From the NCBI GenBank assembly GCA_905203795.1, contig CAJKXG010000082.1, positions 1 through 5,997 of the forward strand: a stretch of DNA of 5,997 nt. Reading direction: 5' to 3'. A model generated the notes under the pieces. The model saw nothing but the letters and a program-made list of their open reading frames with translations, was not told where the DNA came from and did not search any database. This DNA comes from an uncultured Oscillospiraceae bacterium. GTDB taxonomy: Bacteria > Bacillota > Clostridia > Oscillospirales > Acutalibacteraceae. Position 1 is the first letter of the stretch; each line of letters starts with the position of its first letter. Below, in pieces: positions 1 through 5,997 of the stretch. Both the position numbers and the translations under genes were made by a program.

Positions 1-3000
1 CACGGTCGTATTGATCGTAGGTGTACCCCACATACGCGCCGTTGCCGTAGGTACTACGGGTAAGCAGACCGTTGCCGGACTCATACGTGTTGGTCATAAG
101 CGCCTGACCGCCCACCGTCGTCTTGGTGCGGTTGCCGAACAGGTCATAGGTAAAATCATACACAACGCCGTTATGCGTAATTTTTGTAAGCCGATCATTC
201 GTATAGGTATACTGATTGCTCGCTGTTTTACTAATACCGTTGATATCATAGAAAGCAGCGCTGATTGTGCTTGGGAGAGTGGAGCCGGATAGATAGGTGT
301 AATTTGTGCTATGCCCGTTTTGCGTCACCTTGCTTATGCGTGAATCGTTGGCATTGCTATAGGTGTACGACGTGACATTGCGCATCGCATCCGTTGTGCT
401 TAGCAGCTGTGCGCCATCCGCAGAATAGGTGTTATTCACCTGTATCATCGGCGCCGTATCGTCTGTATTATGTTTCTGCACGGTTTGCGTGACGTTGCCG
501 TGCTTATCATAACTGAACTCAAATTTCTGCGCATAATAATTGTAAACCGCCGATTTTACCTGATATTTAGTCGTTCCATTGGTGGCGTTATCGGTGTTGT
601 AGGTATAGGTGTAGTTGGCATTTTCCTGATCGGTATACTGGGTCAGACGGTTGCTGCTGTCTATGGTTGACAATGCCTCGCGATTCGCCGTGTCTTTGGC
701 GCTGGTCACATTGCCGTTCGCGTCGTAGCTATACACCGAACCGGTTTGATCCAACGTCAGATTCATGCCGGAAAATGCCGCCCAGTTTTGGTTTTGATAA
801 TACAGGAAATACACCGTGACATAGGACACGGTTTTGGACTGATTGGTCTTAGCGGGCAAAACAAGCTGCGACGCATATTGCCATGTCGTGCTGTCATAAT
901 CAAAGTCCACCACCACATACTCGGTCGAGGCGTCGCTGTAGTGGAAACACAGGTCCAACGCAAAATATCTGCCGGACGATTTCGGCACGGAGTTGGCACA
1001 CGCATACCCGCTGAAATTCAAGGCGATTTTGTTTGCCGGTTGATTGATCTGAATATCCTGACGCGCATATTTATTGACCGTCGCACTCCCCTGCATAAAC
1101 AGCGCATGGGTCATAAACTCCGGACGGTTGGCAGTGAATATAGAGCCATTCACCGTGTTGTAGCTGTCGCCGCTTTGCATATTGGTTGTCCAACCGGTCG
1201 CGCCTTTTTCAAAAAAGCTATTCGATACCAAATTATAATCATTTGCCGCGCCGCCGTATTCCAGTTGTACGCAATCCACATATACCGTGCCGTACGTATT
1301 TTGGTAGCCGATAAGCGTTTGAATTTTGACAAATTCACTTGTCACATTGGCGGTTACACTCAATCGTCTCCATTCGCCGTCCGTGTTGTCCTTTGCATAA
1401 CTGCCGGAAACATATTGCTTTGTTCCATCGCTTTTGACAAGGGCAATCATCGGGCGGATGCCGCCTGTGCCTGTCAAGCCGGATGTCTTGTAATAGAACG
1501 AGAACGTGTATTTACCTGTTTTTGTCTGCGTGTAATCTTGATAAAACGTGGAGTTTTCCACTGTGCTGCCCGCATAAAAGCGTACAGATTTCGCACCGAG
1601 CATTGCCGCCGCCGTGCTGGAGGTGGCGCGGGTGGTGCCATCGGCATTCCAACTTGACCAACTGGTCAAACCGCTCTCAAAACTGTGGTTGAGCAGCAAA
1701 TTGTTGATCGGCACGGTGGCATCCGAAACAGCCGTCAGCTTATTATTTTGCTTGGATACGCCGGAATTGGCGGTGTATTGCATATTCACCGCGCCCATAT
1801 CGTTTGTCACGCTCTTGGTTCTTCCGTAGTTATCGAAGCTGTAAACAGAGCTGCGTCCCTTTTTATCGGTAATCTTGGTATAGTTGCCGTCGTTATACTC
1901 AAAAGTGAGCGAATTGCCGTTTGTCCGTGACCCAGAAGAGTTCACTTGGGAGCGTTCCGTCACCGACTGTACACGGCTTTTCGTCGCCGTGTCACCGTTT
2001 GCGGAATATGCGTAAGAAACAGAGCGTCCGTCTCGCAACGTAATGCTGCTCAGCCGTCCGTCGCTGAGATAACTCATTTTGGTCACACCGCCGTCGGGAT
2101 AGGTGACGGAAACCAATCGAGAACCGCTAAAGGCACAGGTGGTGGTGCCCAGATAGGAGGTGATCGACGTGATCGCGTGATTGGCATTGCGCGTGATCGT
2201 GATGGTTTTTCCGGAACCGTCGGTTATCTTATTCAAATACCCATTGGTGTATGCAAGGCTGATTTTATCCGTCGTATTATTAGGATGAATCTCAATCAGT
2301 CTGCCGCCGCTGTCAAAAACTTTTTTATTACCTTGCTTATCTACCAATTCCCAGCGACTTCCGATAAGCGTCAGCGTATACCCCTTGCCCAATTCATCTT
2401 CGTAGACATTGGTCGTTTTTTTCTTCATGTAATGGTACGTGCCGTCCGCATCGGTATAGATGTACTCATACCCTTGCTCATGCAGTTGATTGTTATTGCC
2501 GATATCGTTCGTTAAGTAGGCGATGGTTTCATCCACATTCATTTTCCATCCCGTACCGCAAAGGGATGTGGAATTCTCATTATATGTGGTTCCGCCGCGA
2601 TACACGCGATAATACGACCCTGCCTGATAGCCGTTATAATAATAACTGAGACCCGCCGGCAAACCGGCGCTGCCTGTTTCCGCGATCGGAATATTGACAA
2701 CCAGATTGCCGGTATAGTCGTTGACGTAGGCCGTTCCGCTGGTTCCCAAGTCCTGTTCGGTATACGACCAGTAGTCTTCCAACCCACGGTTATTCATATA
2801 ACTAATCGTTAAGACGGGATATGTACCTGTGATATTTTGGTCGGATGTCATTTGACTATATCCCAAAGTGCCATTTGGAAATGTATTTGCTGCTTTCAGG
2901 AAAATGCCATGATTTGTTTGCTCATTATCATACCATTTTTTAACGCAGGTAGTAATATCCCATGATATATATGTGTTGTTATTGTTTCTCGTTGTGATGA

Positions 3001-4261
3001 GATAGTCCAGTACATTGTTGGATATAGCGGGATCGGTAGTCGAATAAATGCCGCCTCCTATGTTGTCAAACGCATTCCATGAGGAGGTCATTTCATAGGC
3101 ATTGATCTGTAAAGAAGCCGTGCCTTCATGCTCATATTTCACTTGTACTAAATTTAATTTCGCGGCACAAACCATATCACCGCGTCCTAACACAGGTAAG
3201 CTGGTAAACTTCACAGCAGAGCGGACAACGCCCATGTTTCCCTCTTTGCCGACATAGAGTGAACCGCCAGCTCCTAAATTGCTGTTAGTTGATGTTAGAT
3301 ATTTACACTGAATCTCGGCCTTATTTTGATTGGTCATCACCATCGGGTCGACCGTTACAGGATAAGCACGCTCGGCATCGGAAAGCCATTCTTCATCTGC
3401 CGATAATACGACCGTCAGCTTTCCGTTTTTTTGCTCAATCAGTTCCAAGGTCAAATCCGTACTGTTATGCCCGTTGGCATCCGTCATAACGGGGGCAGAA
3501 ATCACATAACGAACGTCGTCGCCGTCAACCAGTTCAATCGTATGGCTATCCCGTTGATAGGCCATGAGCTTACCGATGTCATAATTCATCGTAAAAACGG
3601 CTTGCGCTGTGCCGGATTTCAGAAGAATATTTTCCTTAACACCGTCCGGTTTTACAGTATATTCCAAATCGACGTTCGGGAAAGCATCGGCATACACCAT
3701 TTCCCCGATTGTATTTTTTACGACAAACGCATCCTCCTCGCCGGTCGGCTCCGCTTGTCGCACCTCGGCAAAGACCTTTGCAATTCCCTCAAAGCCCCAC
3801 GAAATCTTGTAAGCGCCCTCTTGCAAGGAAACCAATTTTTTTGCCGAGGTCTTTTTGGCAAACTTTACTTTTCGATTGCCTTTTTTGGTTTGGTACTCAT
3901 CCTCTTCATTTTCAAAAGAGTTGTCGATTTCCTGATACTTGCCTGTTTCATCTAAATAATGTACCGCTGTATCGTATACTGCCGCCACGCTGGTGCCGTC
4001 ACTCATCCAAAAGTGCTTTTCGTTTTCCGTGCGGCGGTCGACGTCCTCGCCGAGCACATATGGTTCTTCTACAATTTCATCCGTTTCTTCCGAAACGATC
4101 GGTTGCGTACTATTCTCAACGACGGTTTCCGCAAGCACCCGAAACCCATTTGTCGGCACAACTGTAAAAAATGTGGTAAATACCAACAAAAGTGCCGTCA
4201 AGCGTAGGGCAAGCCTATACTCTTGTTTTTTGCCGCTTTGTTTGAATTTGCTCGTTGACAT
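1..4261 (-). CDS. Secreted RHS/YD-repeat protein with DNRLRE-like and carbohydrate-binding-like modules (C-terminus beyond window)
   Basis: The frame stays open from the ATG at 4261 to the left edge: 1420 codons read without a stop. The start is fixed by AGGAGG six bases upstream and by a signal peptide directly after it: basic residues (K5, K7, K11, K12, R16, R20), a hydrophobic core at about 21-35, and a likely cleavage site VLA|E after residue 44. Then follow an acidic linker, a region of about 80-306 ending in AYPVTVDP that usually precedes DNRLRE modules in Firmicute RHS proteins, a DNRLRE-like module (about 314-489), an RHS entry region (about 490-650, with GTGWKMN), YD repeats (about 660-845), two binding-like modules (about 853-1004 and 1010-1172), and more YD repeats to residue 1420. 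RHS/YD repeats of known structure form a hollow beta-cocoon, often enclosing a C-terminal toxin. The tip and any immunity gene are outside the window, so toxin, adhesin and wall-protein roles all remain possible. The family call is secure; the function is not. Confidence 0.93.
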   Translation of the reverse strand, partial: MSTSKFKQSGKKQEYRLALRLTALLLVFTTFFTVVPTNGFRVLAETVVENSTQPIVSEETDEIVEEPYVLGEDVDRRTENEKHFWMSDGTSVAAVYDTAVHYLDETGKYQEIDNSFENEEDEYQTKKGNRKVKFAKKTSAKKLVSLQEGAYKISWGFEGIAKVFAEVRQAEPTGEEDAFVVKNTIGEMVYADAFPNVDLEYTVKPDGVKENILLKSGTAQAVFTMNYDIGKLMAYQRDSHTIELVDGDDVRYVISAPVMTDANGHNSTDLTLELIEQKNGKLTVVLSADEEWLSDAERAYPVTVDPMVMTNQNKAEIQCKYLTSTNSNLGAGGSLYVGKEGNMGVVRSAVKFTSLPVLGRGDMVCAAKLNLVQVKYEHEGTASLQINAYEMTSSWNAFDNIGGGIYSTTDPAISNNVLDYLITTRNNNNTYISWDITTCVKKWYDNEQTNHGIFLKAANTFPNGTLGYSQMTSDQNITGTYPVLTISYMNNRGLEDYWSYTEQDLGTSGTAYVNDYTGNLVVNIPIAETGSAGLPAGLSYYYNGYQAGSYYRVYRGGTTYNENSTSLCGTGWKMNVDETIAYLTNDIGNNNQLHEQGYEYIYTDADGTYHYMKKKTTNVYEDELGKGYTLTLIGSRWELVDKQGNKKVFDSGGRLIEIHPNNTTDKISLAYTNGYLNKITDGSGKTITITRNANHAITSITSYLGTTTCAFSGSRLVSVTYPDGGVTKMSYLSDGRLSSITLRDGRSVSYAYSANGDTATKSRVQSVTERSQVNSSGSRTNGNSLTFEYNDGNYTKITDKKGRSSVYSFDNYGRTKSVTNDMGAVNMQYTANSGVSKQNNKLTAVSDATVPINNLLLNHSFESGLTSWSSWNADGTTRATSSTAAAMLGAKSVRFYAGSTVENSTFYQDYTQTKTGKYTFSFYYKTSGLTGTGGIRPMIALVKSDGTKQYVSGSYAKDNTDGEWRRLSVTANVTSEFVKIQTLIGYQNTYGTVYVDCVQLEYGGAANDYNLVSNSFFEKGATGWTTNMQSGDSYNTVNGSIFTANRPEFMTHALFMQGSATVNKYARQDIQINQPANKIALNFSGYACANSVPKSSGRYFALDLCFHYSDASTEYVVVDFDYDSTTWQYASQLVLPAKTNQSKTVSYVTVYFLYYQNQNWAAFSGMNLTLDQTGSVYSYDANGNVTSAKDTANREALSTIDSSNRLTQYTDQENANYTYTYNTDNATNGTTKYQVKSAVYNYYAQKFEFSYDKHGNVTQTVQKHNTDDTAPMIQVNNTYSADGAQLLSTTDAMRNVTSYTYSNANDSRISKVTQNGHSTNYTYLSGSTLPSTISAAFYDINGISKTASNQYTYTNDRLTKITHNGVVYDFTYDLFGNRTKTTVGGQALMTNTYESGNGLLTRSTYGNGAYVGYTYDQYDR
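2..739 (-). repeat. Second YD-repeat block of the RHS protein, running off the left edge
   Basis: Residues about 1175-1420 carry well-formed YD repeats: 'YSYDANGNVTSAKDTANR', 'NYTYTYNTDN', 'KFEFSYDKHGNVTQTVQ', 'NVTSYTYSNANDS', 'NQYTYTNDRLTKITHNG', 'YDFTYDLFGNRTKTTVGG' and 'GAYVGYTYDQYDR' at the window edge. These are closer to the consensus (Y-x-Y-D-x-x-G-N/R) than those of the first block. Since they continue to the last complete codon, the protein is longer than 1420 residues and the conserved RHS core end (with its DPxGR-like cleavage motif in many relatives) has not yet been reached. Confidence 0.9.
746..1234 (-). other. Second carbohydrate-binding-like module
   Basis: Residues about 1010-1172, directly after the first module. 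The opening 'NLVSNSFFEKGATGWTTN' repeats that of module one ('NLLLNHSFESGLTSW'), showing a tandem arrangement. It goes on with 'HALFMQGSATVNKYARQDIQIN', 'IALNFSGYACANSVP', 'YFALDLCFHYSDAS', 'TTWQYASQLVLPAK' and 'SVTYVTVYFLYY'-type strands (the actual text here is VSYVTVYFLYY), and ends near 'FSGMNLTLDQTGSVYSYD', where YD repeats resume. It is more divergent than the first module and its end lacks the clear 'VDCVQLE' signature. Role as a binding or spacer module is inferred. Confidence 0.65.
1250..1705 (-). other. First carbohydrate-binding-like module inserted between YD blocks
   Basis: Residues about 853-1004. It opens with 'NNLLLNHSFESGLTSWSSW', the typical start of CBM4/9/22-like and related galactose-binding-fold modules ('N.l.NgsFE.G...W'). 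It continues with 'KSVRFYAG', 'FYQDYTQTKTGKYTFSFYYK', 'GEWRRLSVTANVTS' and ends in 'GTVYVDCVQLEYG', matching the family's closing 'v.iDdvqLe.g'. The order of elements is complete, so this looks like an intact beta-sandwich. The likely role is glycan or polymer binding, inferred from fold resemblance only; no ligand can be named. Confidence 0.7.
1727..2284 (-). repeat. First YD-repeat block of the RHS protein
   Basis: Residues about 660-845 contain degenerate repeats of roughly 20 residues with alternating G, Y and D. Examples are 'GYLNKITDGSGKTITITRN', 'SRLVSVTYPDGG', 'GRLSSITLRDGRSVSYAYS', 'YNDGNYTKITDKKGRSSVYS' and 'FDNYGRTKSVTNDMG'. These match the RHS/YD consensus (G-x-L-x-x-(I/V)-x-D-x-x-G). 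In known RHS structures such strands wind into the wall of the cocoon. The repeats are divergent at protein and DNA level, so this is not a nucleotide tandem repeat. Confidence 0.85.
2798..3322 (-). other. DNRLRE-like module of the RHS protein
   Basis: Residues about 314-489. The segment follows the hallmark AYPVTVDP and shows the usual pattern of this beta-sandwich family: a lead strand with 'SNLGAGGSLYVGKEG', then 'VVRSAVKFTSLPVL' (the position of the family's RALIKFDLP-like strand), 'KLNLVQVKYEHEG', 'WNAF' within the 'SSWNAFDN' stretch, 'ISWDITTCVKKWYDNEQTNHGIFLKA', which matches the family's conserved 'D(V/I)T..V..W..G...NyGi.l.a' element, and a closing 'YPVLTISY'. The family is common in secreted Firmicute and Actinobacterial surface proteins and is thought to bind carbohydrate or serve as a structural module; the ligand here is unknown. 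Boundaries are approximate because they were read by eye. Confidence 0.75.
4130..4261 (-). other. Signal peptide of the RHS protein
   Basis: Residues 1-44 of the RHS protein form a long Gram-positive-type Sec signal. The basic N-region carries several Lys and Arg (up to R20), the hydrophobic core is LTALLLVFTTFFTVV (residues 21-35), and the C-region ends V42-L43-A44 before an acidic mature start (ETVVENS). This predicts export across the membrane. Any wall-anchoring signal (LPXTG or similar) would be at the unseen C-terminus, so secretion and surface attachment cannot be told apart. Confidence 0.85.
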
Positions 4262-4267
4262 CGTATT

Positions 4268-4273
4268 CCTCCT
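4268..4273 (-). promoter_or_regulatory. Ribosome binding site of the RHS gene
   Basis: AGGAGG on the minus strand (cctcct on the plus strand) lies six bases before the ATG at 4261. It is a full match to the Firmicute anti-Shine-Dalgarno and settles the start. Confidence 0.92.
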
Positions 4274-4351
4274 AATGTATCGGTTAGAGTGCGATGATAT
4301 AGATACTGTTAAATATCGCATTTTATTTTTCGCACAATCCTATAGGAAATA

Positions 4352-4379
4352 ATTATAACGAATTTTTGCGAAATGTCAA
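4352..4379 (-). promoter_or_regulatory. Consensus sigma-A promoter of the RHS gene
   Basis: Minus strand: TTGACA at 4379-4374, a 16-base spacer, and TATAAT at 4357-4352. Both hexamers match the housekeeping consensus exactly and the spacer is one base short of the optimum. The predicted transcript starts near 4345, giving a leader of about 84 bases before the ATG. This predicts vegetative transcription unless repressed; the -35 box sits inside one arm of an inverted repeat (4371-4396) that could be an operator. Confidence 0.85.
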
Positions 4380-4396
4380 CACTTTAATTGACATTT
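4371..4396. promoter_or_regulatory. Perfect 9-base inverted repeat overlapping the -35 box (possible operator)
   Basis: AAATGTCAA at 4371-4379 and TTGACATTT at 4388-4396 are exact reverse complements separated by eight bases. The left arm contains the minus-strand TTGACA -35 box. The two-arm geometry with half-site centres 17 bases apart is what a dimeric helix-turn-helix regulator could bind on one face of DNA. A function is inferred from position and symmetry only. It could also be partly a by-product of A+T-rich promoter DNA, or a chance second TTGACA. Confidence 0.45.
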
Positions 4397-4577
4397 TTCA
4401 AATTTTGATGAATTTCGCACTTTTACACAAATCCGCCTTGCCTTTTTCGTCAACCGCCCTACCCGCAAATTTCCCTTCTCCCCCGCACATATCCCCGTCC
4501 CCTTTTGCATAGGTATGAGCATGAAGAGCCTTGCGTGTGCTGTTTCCCCGCCGCGCCAAAGCTCCCACAGTATCTGC

Positions 4578-4584
4578 GAAAGGA
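4578..4584 (+). promoter_or_regulatory. Ribosome binding site of spoIVA
   Basis: GAAAGGA ends 11 bases before the ATG at 4596. The match is moderate and the spacing slightly long, but no better site serves any other in-frame start. The ATG at 4515 in the same frame has no ribosome binding site at a usable distance. Confidence 0.6.
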
Positions 4585-4595
4585 ATGGTTCAGCT

Positions 4596-5997
4596 ATGGT
4601 GGAACACAGCATCTACGACTCCATTGCCCGCCGCACCGGGGGCGACATTTACCTCGGCGTGGTCGGACCAGTGCGCACGGGAAAATCAACGTTCATTAAA
4701 CGTTTTATGGACGCCTTGGTCATCCCCAACATCGACAGCGACTACAAACGGGAGCGGGCGGTGGACGAACTGCCGCAGTCGGCGGCGGGACGCACCATTA
4801 TGACGACCGAGCCGAAATTCATCCCGGAAGAAGCCGTCTCCATCACCGTGGACGACACCGCGAGCCTGCATGTGCGCATGATCGACTGCGTGGGCTATGT
4901 CGTGCCGTCCGCACTCGGTTACATCGAAGAAAACGCGCCGCGCATGGTCAAAACGCCGTGGTTTGAGGAGGAAATCCCCTTCAACATGGCGGCGGAGATC
5001 GGCACGCAAAAGGTGATCAACGAGCATTCCACCGTCGGCTTGGTCGTCACCACCGACGGCAGCATCACCGACATTCCGCGCGCCGAATACGCCGAGGCGG
5101 AGGAACGCGTCATCAACGAACTGAAAGCGCTGCACAAGCCGTTTGCCGTGCTGCTCAATGCCGTCGAGCCGACTTCGCCCGCCGTGCAGCAGCTTCGCGG
5201 AGAACTGGAGGAGCGATACGGCGTCCCCGTCTGCCCCGTCAATTGTCAGGAACTCGGCGAAGCGGAGATTCGCCGCATTCTCGAACAACTGCTGTTTGAA
5301 TTCCCCGTGCGGGAGATCGGTGTGCAGTTGCCCCGCTGGCTGACCTGCCTGCCGCCCGCTCATCCCATTCGCCGCACCCTGTTCGGCAGTCTGCGCGACG
5401 CGGCGGCGGGCGTGCGCAAGATCCGCGAAGTGAGCGGCATGGCGGACGCAGTCGGCGGGTGTGAACTGGTGGAGGGCGCGTCGGTGGCGTCGGTGGCGCT
5501 GGGCACAGGCAGCGCCCAAGTGGTGCTGACCGTCAAGCCCGATCTGTTTTACCGCGTACTCGGCGAAACCACCGGCTTCACCGTCACCGACGAAGCGTCG
5601 CTGCTCACCACCATGAGCGAACTGGCGGAAATGAAAAGGCAATACGACAAATTCAAAGACGCCCTGCAATCGGTGGAGGCGACCGGCTACGGCATCGTCA
5701 TGCCGTCGCTGGAGGAAATGACGCTGGAAGAGCCGGAGATCATCCGCCAAAGCGGGCGGTACGGTGTGCGTCTGCGGGCGGAAGCGCCGTCCATCCACAT
5801 GATGAAAGCCACCATCACCACCGAGGTGTCGCCCATCGTCGGTTCGGAAAAACAATCGGAGGAACTGGTCAGCTATCTGCTGCGCGAATTTGAGGAAGCG
5901 CCCGCCAAGATCTGGGATTCCAACATCTTCGGCACGTCGCTGTACGGGCTGGTCAACGAGGGCTTGCACAATAAACTGTATCACATGCCGGAGGAAG
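4596..5997 (+). CDS. spoIVA: Stage IV sporulation protein A, spore-coat morphogenetic ATPase (C-terminus beyond window)
   Basis: SpoIVA is made in the mother cell, is anchored to the forespore outer membrane by SpoVM, and hydrolyses ATP to polymerise into the basement layer of the spore coat; it is also needed for cortex assembly. The frame gives 467 residues; the B. subtilis protein has 492, so about 25 are missing, including the conserved C-terminal end. From memory of the B. subtilis protein it aligns nearly without gaps in the N-terminal part. The Walker A motif GPVRTGKST is at 24-32 with K30 at the same position as the known catalytic lysine, which supports the ATG at 4596. Also visible are T70-T71 in GRTIMTTEPKF, D97 in MIDCVGY (Walker B), 'EHSTVGLVVTTDGSITDI', and the late blocks 'YGIVMPSLEEMTLEEPEIIRQ', 'RYGVRLRAEAPSIHM' and 'GSEKQSEELVSYLL'. 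In relatives transcription is by sigma-E; no clear sigma-E promoter is visible here. Confidence 0.97.
   Translation, partial: MVEHSIYDSIARRTGGDIYLGVVGPVRTGKSTFIKRFMDALVIPNIDSDYKRERAVDELPQSAAGRTIMTTEPKFIPEEAVSITVDDTASLHVRMIDCVGYVVPSALGYIEENAPRMVKTPWFEEEIPFNMAAEIGTQKVINEHSTVGLVVTTDGSITDIPRAEYAEAEERVINELKALHKPFAVLLNAVEPTSPAVQQLRGELEERYGVPVCPVNCQELGEAEIRRILEQLLFEFPVREIGVQLPRWLTCLPPAHPIRRTLFGSLRDAAAGVRKIREVSGMADAVGGCELVEGASVASVALGTGSAQVVLTVKPDLFYRVLGETTGFTVTDEASLLTTMSELAEMKRQYDKFKDALQSVEATGYGIVMPSLEEMTLEEPEIIRQSGRYGVRLRAEAPSIHMMKATITTEVSPIVGSEKQSEELVSYLLREFEEAPAKIWDSNIFGTSLYGLVNEGLHNKLYHMPEE

Larger units (their letters stand above)
4262..4595. other. Divergent intergenic region between the RHS gene and spoIVA
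   Basis: The 334 bases between the two start codons have two characters. The part next to the RHS gene (to about 4430) is A+T-rich and holds its promoter, ribosome binding site and inverted repeat. The part next to spoIVA (about 4430-4560) is pyrimidine-rich and very poor in G on the plus strand. The heptamer TTTCGCA or its complement occurs at 4328-4334, 4367-4373, 4413-4419 and 4575-4581. A weak 6-base inverted repeat (TGCGAT at 4290-4295, ATCGCA at 4315-4320) falls in the RHS leader. I see no credible gene, tRNA, riboswitch or terminator in it. Confidence 0.75.

Noticed and set aside
746..1657. A 303-codon open frame on the plus strand inside the RHS gene
   Set aside because: It is antisense to the RHS frame, which shows clear module and YD-repeat structure here. 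The translation has no recognisable motif and there is no good ribosome binding site.
1..4261. Frameshift or pseudogene in the RHS gene
   Set aside because: The whole frame was read codon by codon with no stop, and the domain order remains coherent to the left edge; the missing end is due to the window.
4290..4320. Possible leader hairpin (TGCGAT / ATCGCA) in the RHS 5' untranslated region
   Set aside because: Only six paired bases around a 19-base loop, with no U-run or conserved riboswitch-like elements; not stable enough to call a terminator or riboswitch.
4487..4515. Possible sigma-E promoter (ACATATC, 14 bases, CATAGGTA) before spoIVA
   Set aside because: The -10 half matches only in its CATA part and the -35 in five of seven bases. 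Spacing is acceptable, but the match is too weak to list as a feature.
4515..4595. An in-frame upstream ATG that would extend SpoIVA by 27 residues
   Set aside because: There is no ribosome binding site at a usable distance, the extra residues (MSMKSLACAVSPPR...) do not resemble a SpoIVA N-terminus, and the start at 4596 places the Walker A lysine at residue 30 as in B. subtilis.
4376..4612. A 78-codon minus-strand frame across the intergenic region and the spoIVA start
   Set aside because: It overlaps the spoIVA start and its own stop falls within the RHS promoter. There is no ribosome binding site or recognisable motif, and the G-poor tract explains the absence of stops.
4686..5984. A 432-codon open frame on the minus strand opposite spoIVA
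   Set aside because: It is antisense to a confidently identified gene. Its His/Arg/Gln/Phe-rich, low-complexity translation is what the complement of G+C-rich codons gives; there is no recognisable domain.

Overview
The window holds two divergent partial genes on either side of a 334-base intergenic region. The organism is almost certainly an endospore-forming Firmicute, probably of the Clostridia: the right-hand gene is spoIVA, found only in endospore formers, and the left-hand gene is a Firmicute-style secreted RHS/YD-repeat protein. A finer placement is not supported by the sequence.

Left, 1-4261 (minus strand): one uninterrupted reading frame of 1420 codons that runs off the left edge. 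It encodes a very large exported RHS-type protein with a signal peptide, an N-terminal Firmicute-specific region, a DNRLRE-like beta-sandwich module, an RHS entry region, a first set of YD repeats, two tandem carbohydrate-binding-like modules, and a second set of YD repeats reaching the edge. The C-terminal end, where polymorphic toxins of this class carry their variable effector, lies outside the window, so its function as toxin, adhesin or wall protein cannot be decided here.

Middle, 4262-4595: the minus-strand gene has a perfect-consensus sigma-A promoter (TTGACA, 16-base spacer, TATAAT) and a strong AGGAGG ribosome binding site. A perfect 9-base inverted repeat overlaps the -35 box, and a heptamer (TTTCGCA or its complement) occurs four times across the region. 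The half nearest spoIVA is pyrimidine-rich and shows no convincing promoter.

Right, 4596-5997 (plus strand): spoIVA, the spore-coat basement-layer ATPase, reads into the right edge and lacks only its last few dozen residues. Its base composition is visibly richer in G+C than that of the RHS gene.

The two genes are not expected to work together. One is a core sporulation gene; the other looks like an accessory, vegetatively expressed surface or secreted protein placed next to it. I found no RNA gene, CRISPR array, insertion sequence or phage gene. The long open frames opposite or out of frame with these two genes are shadows.
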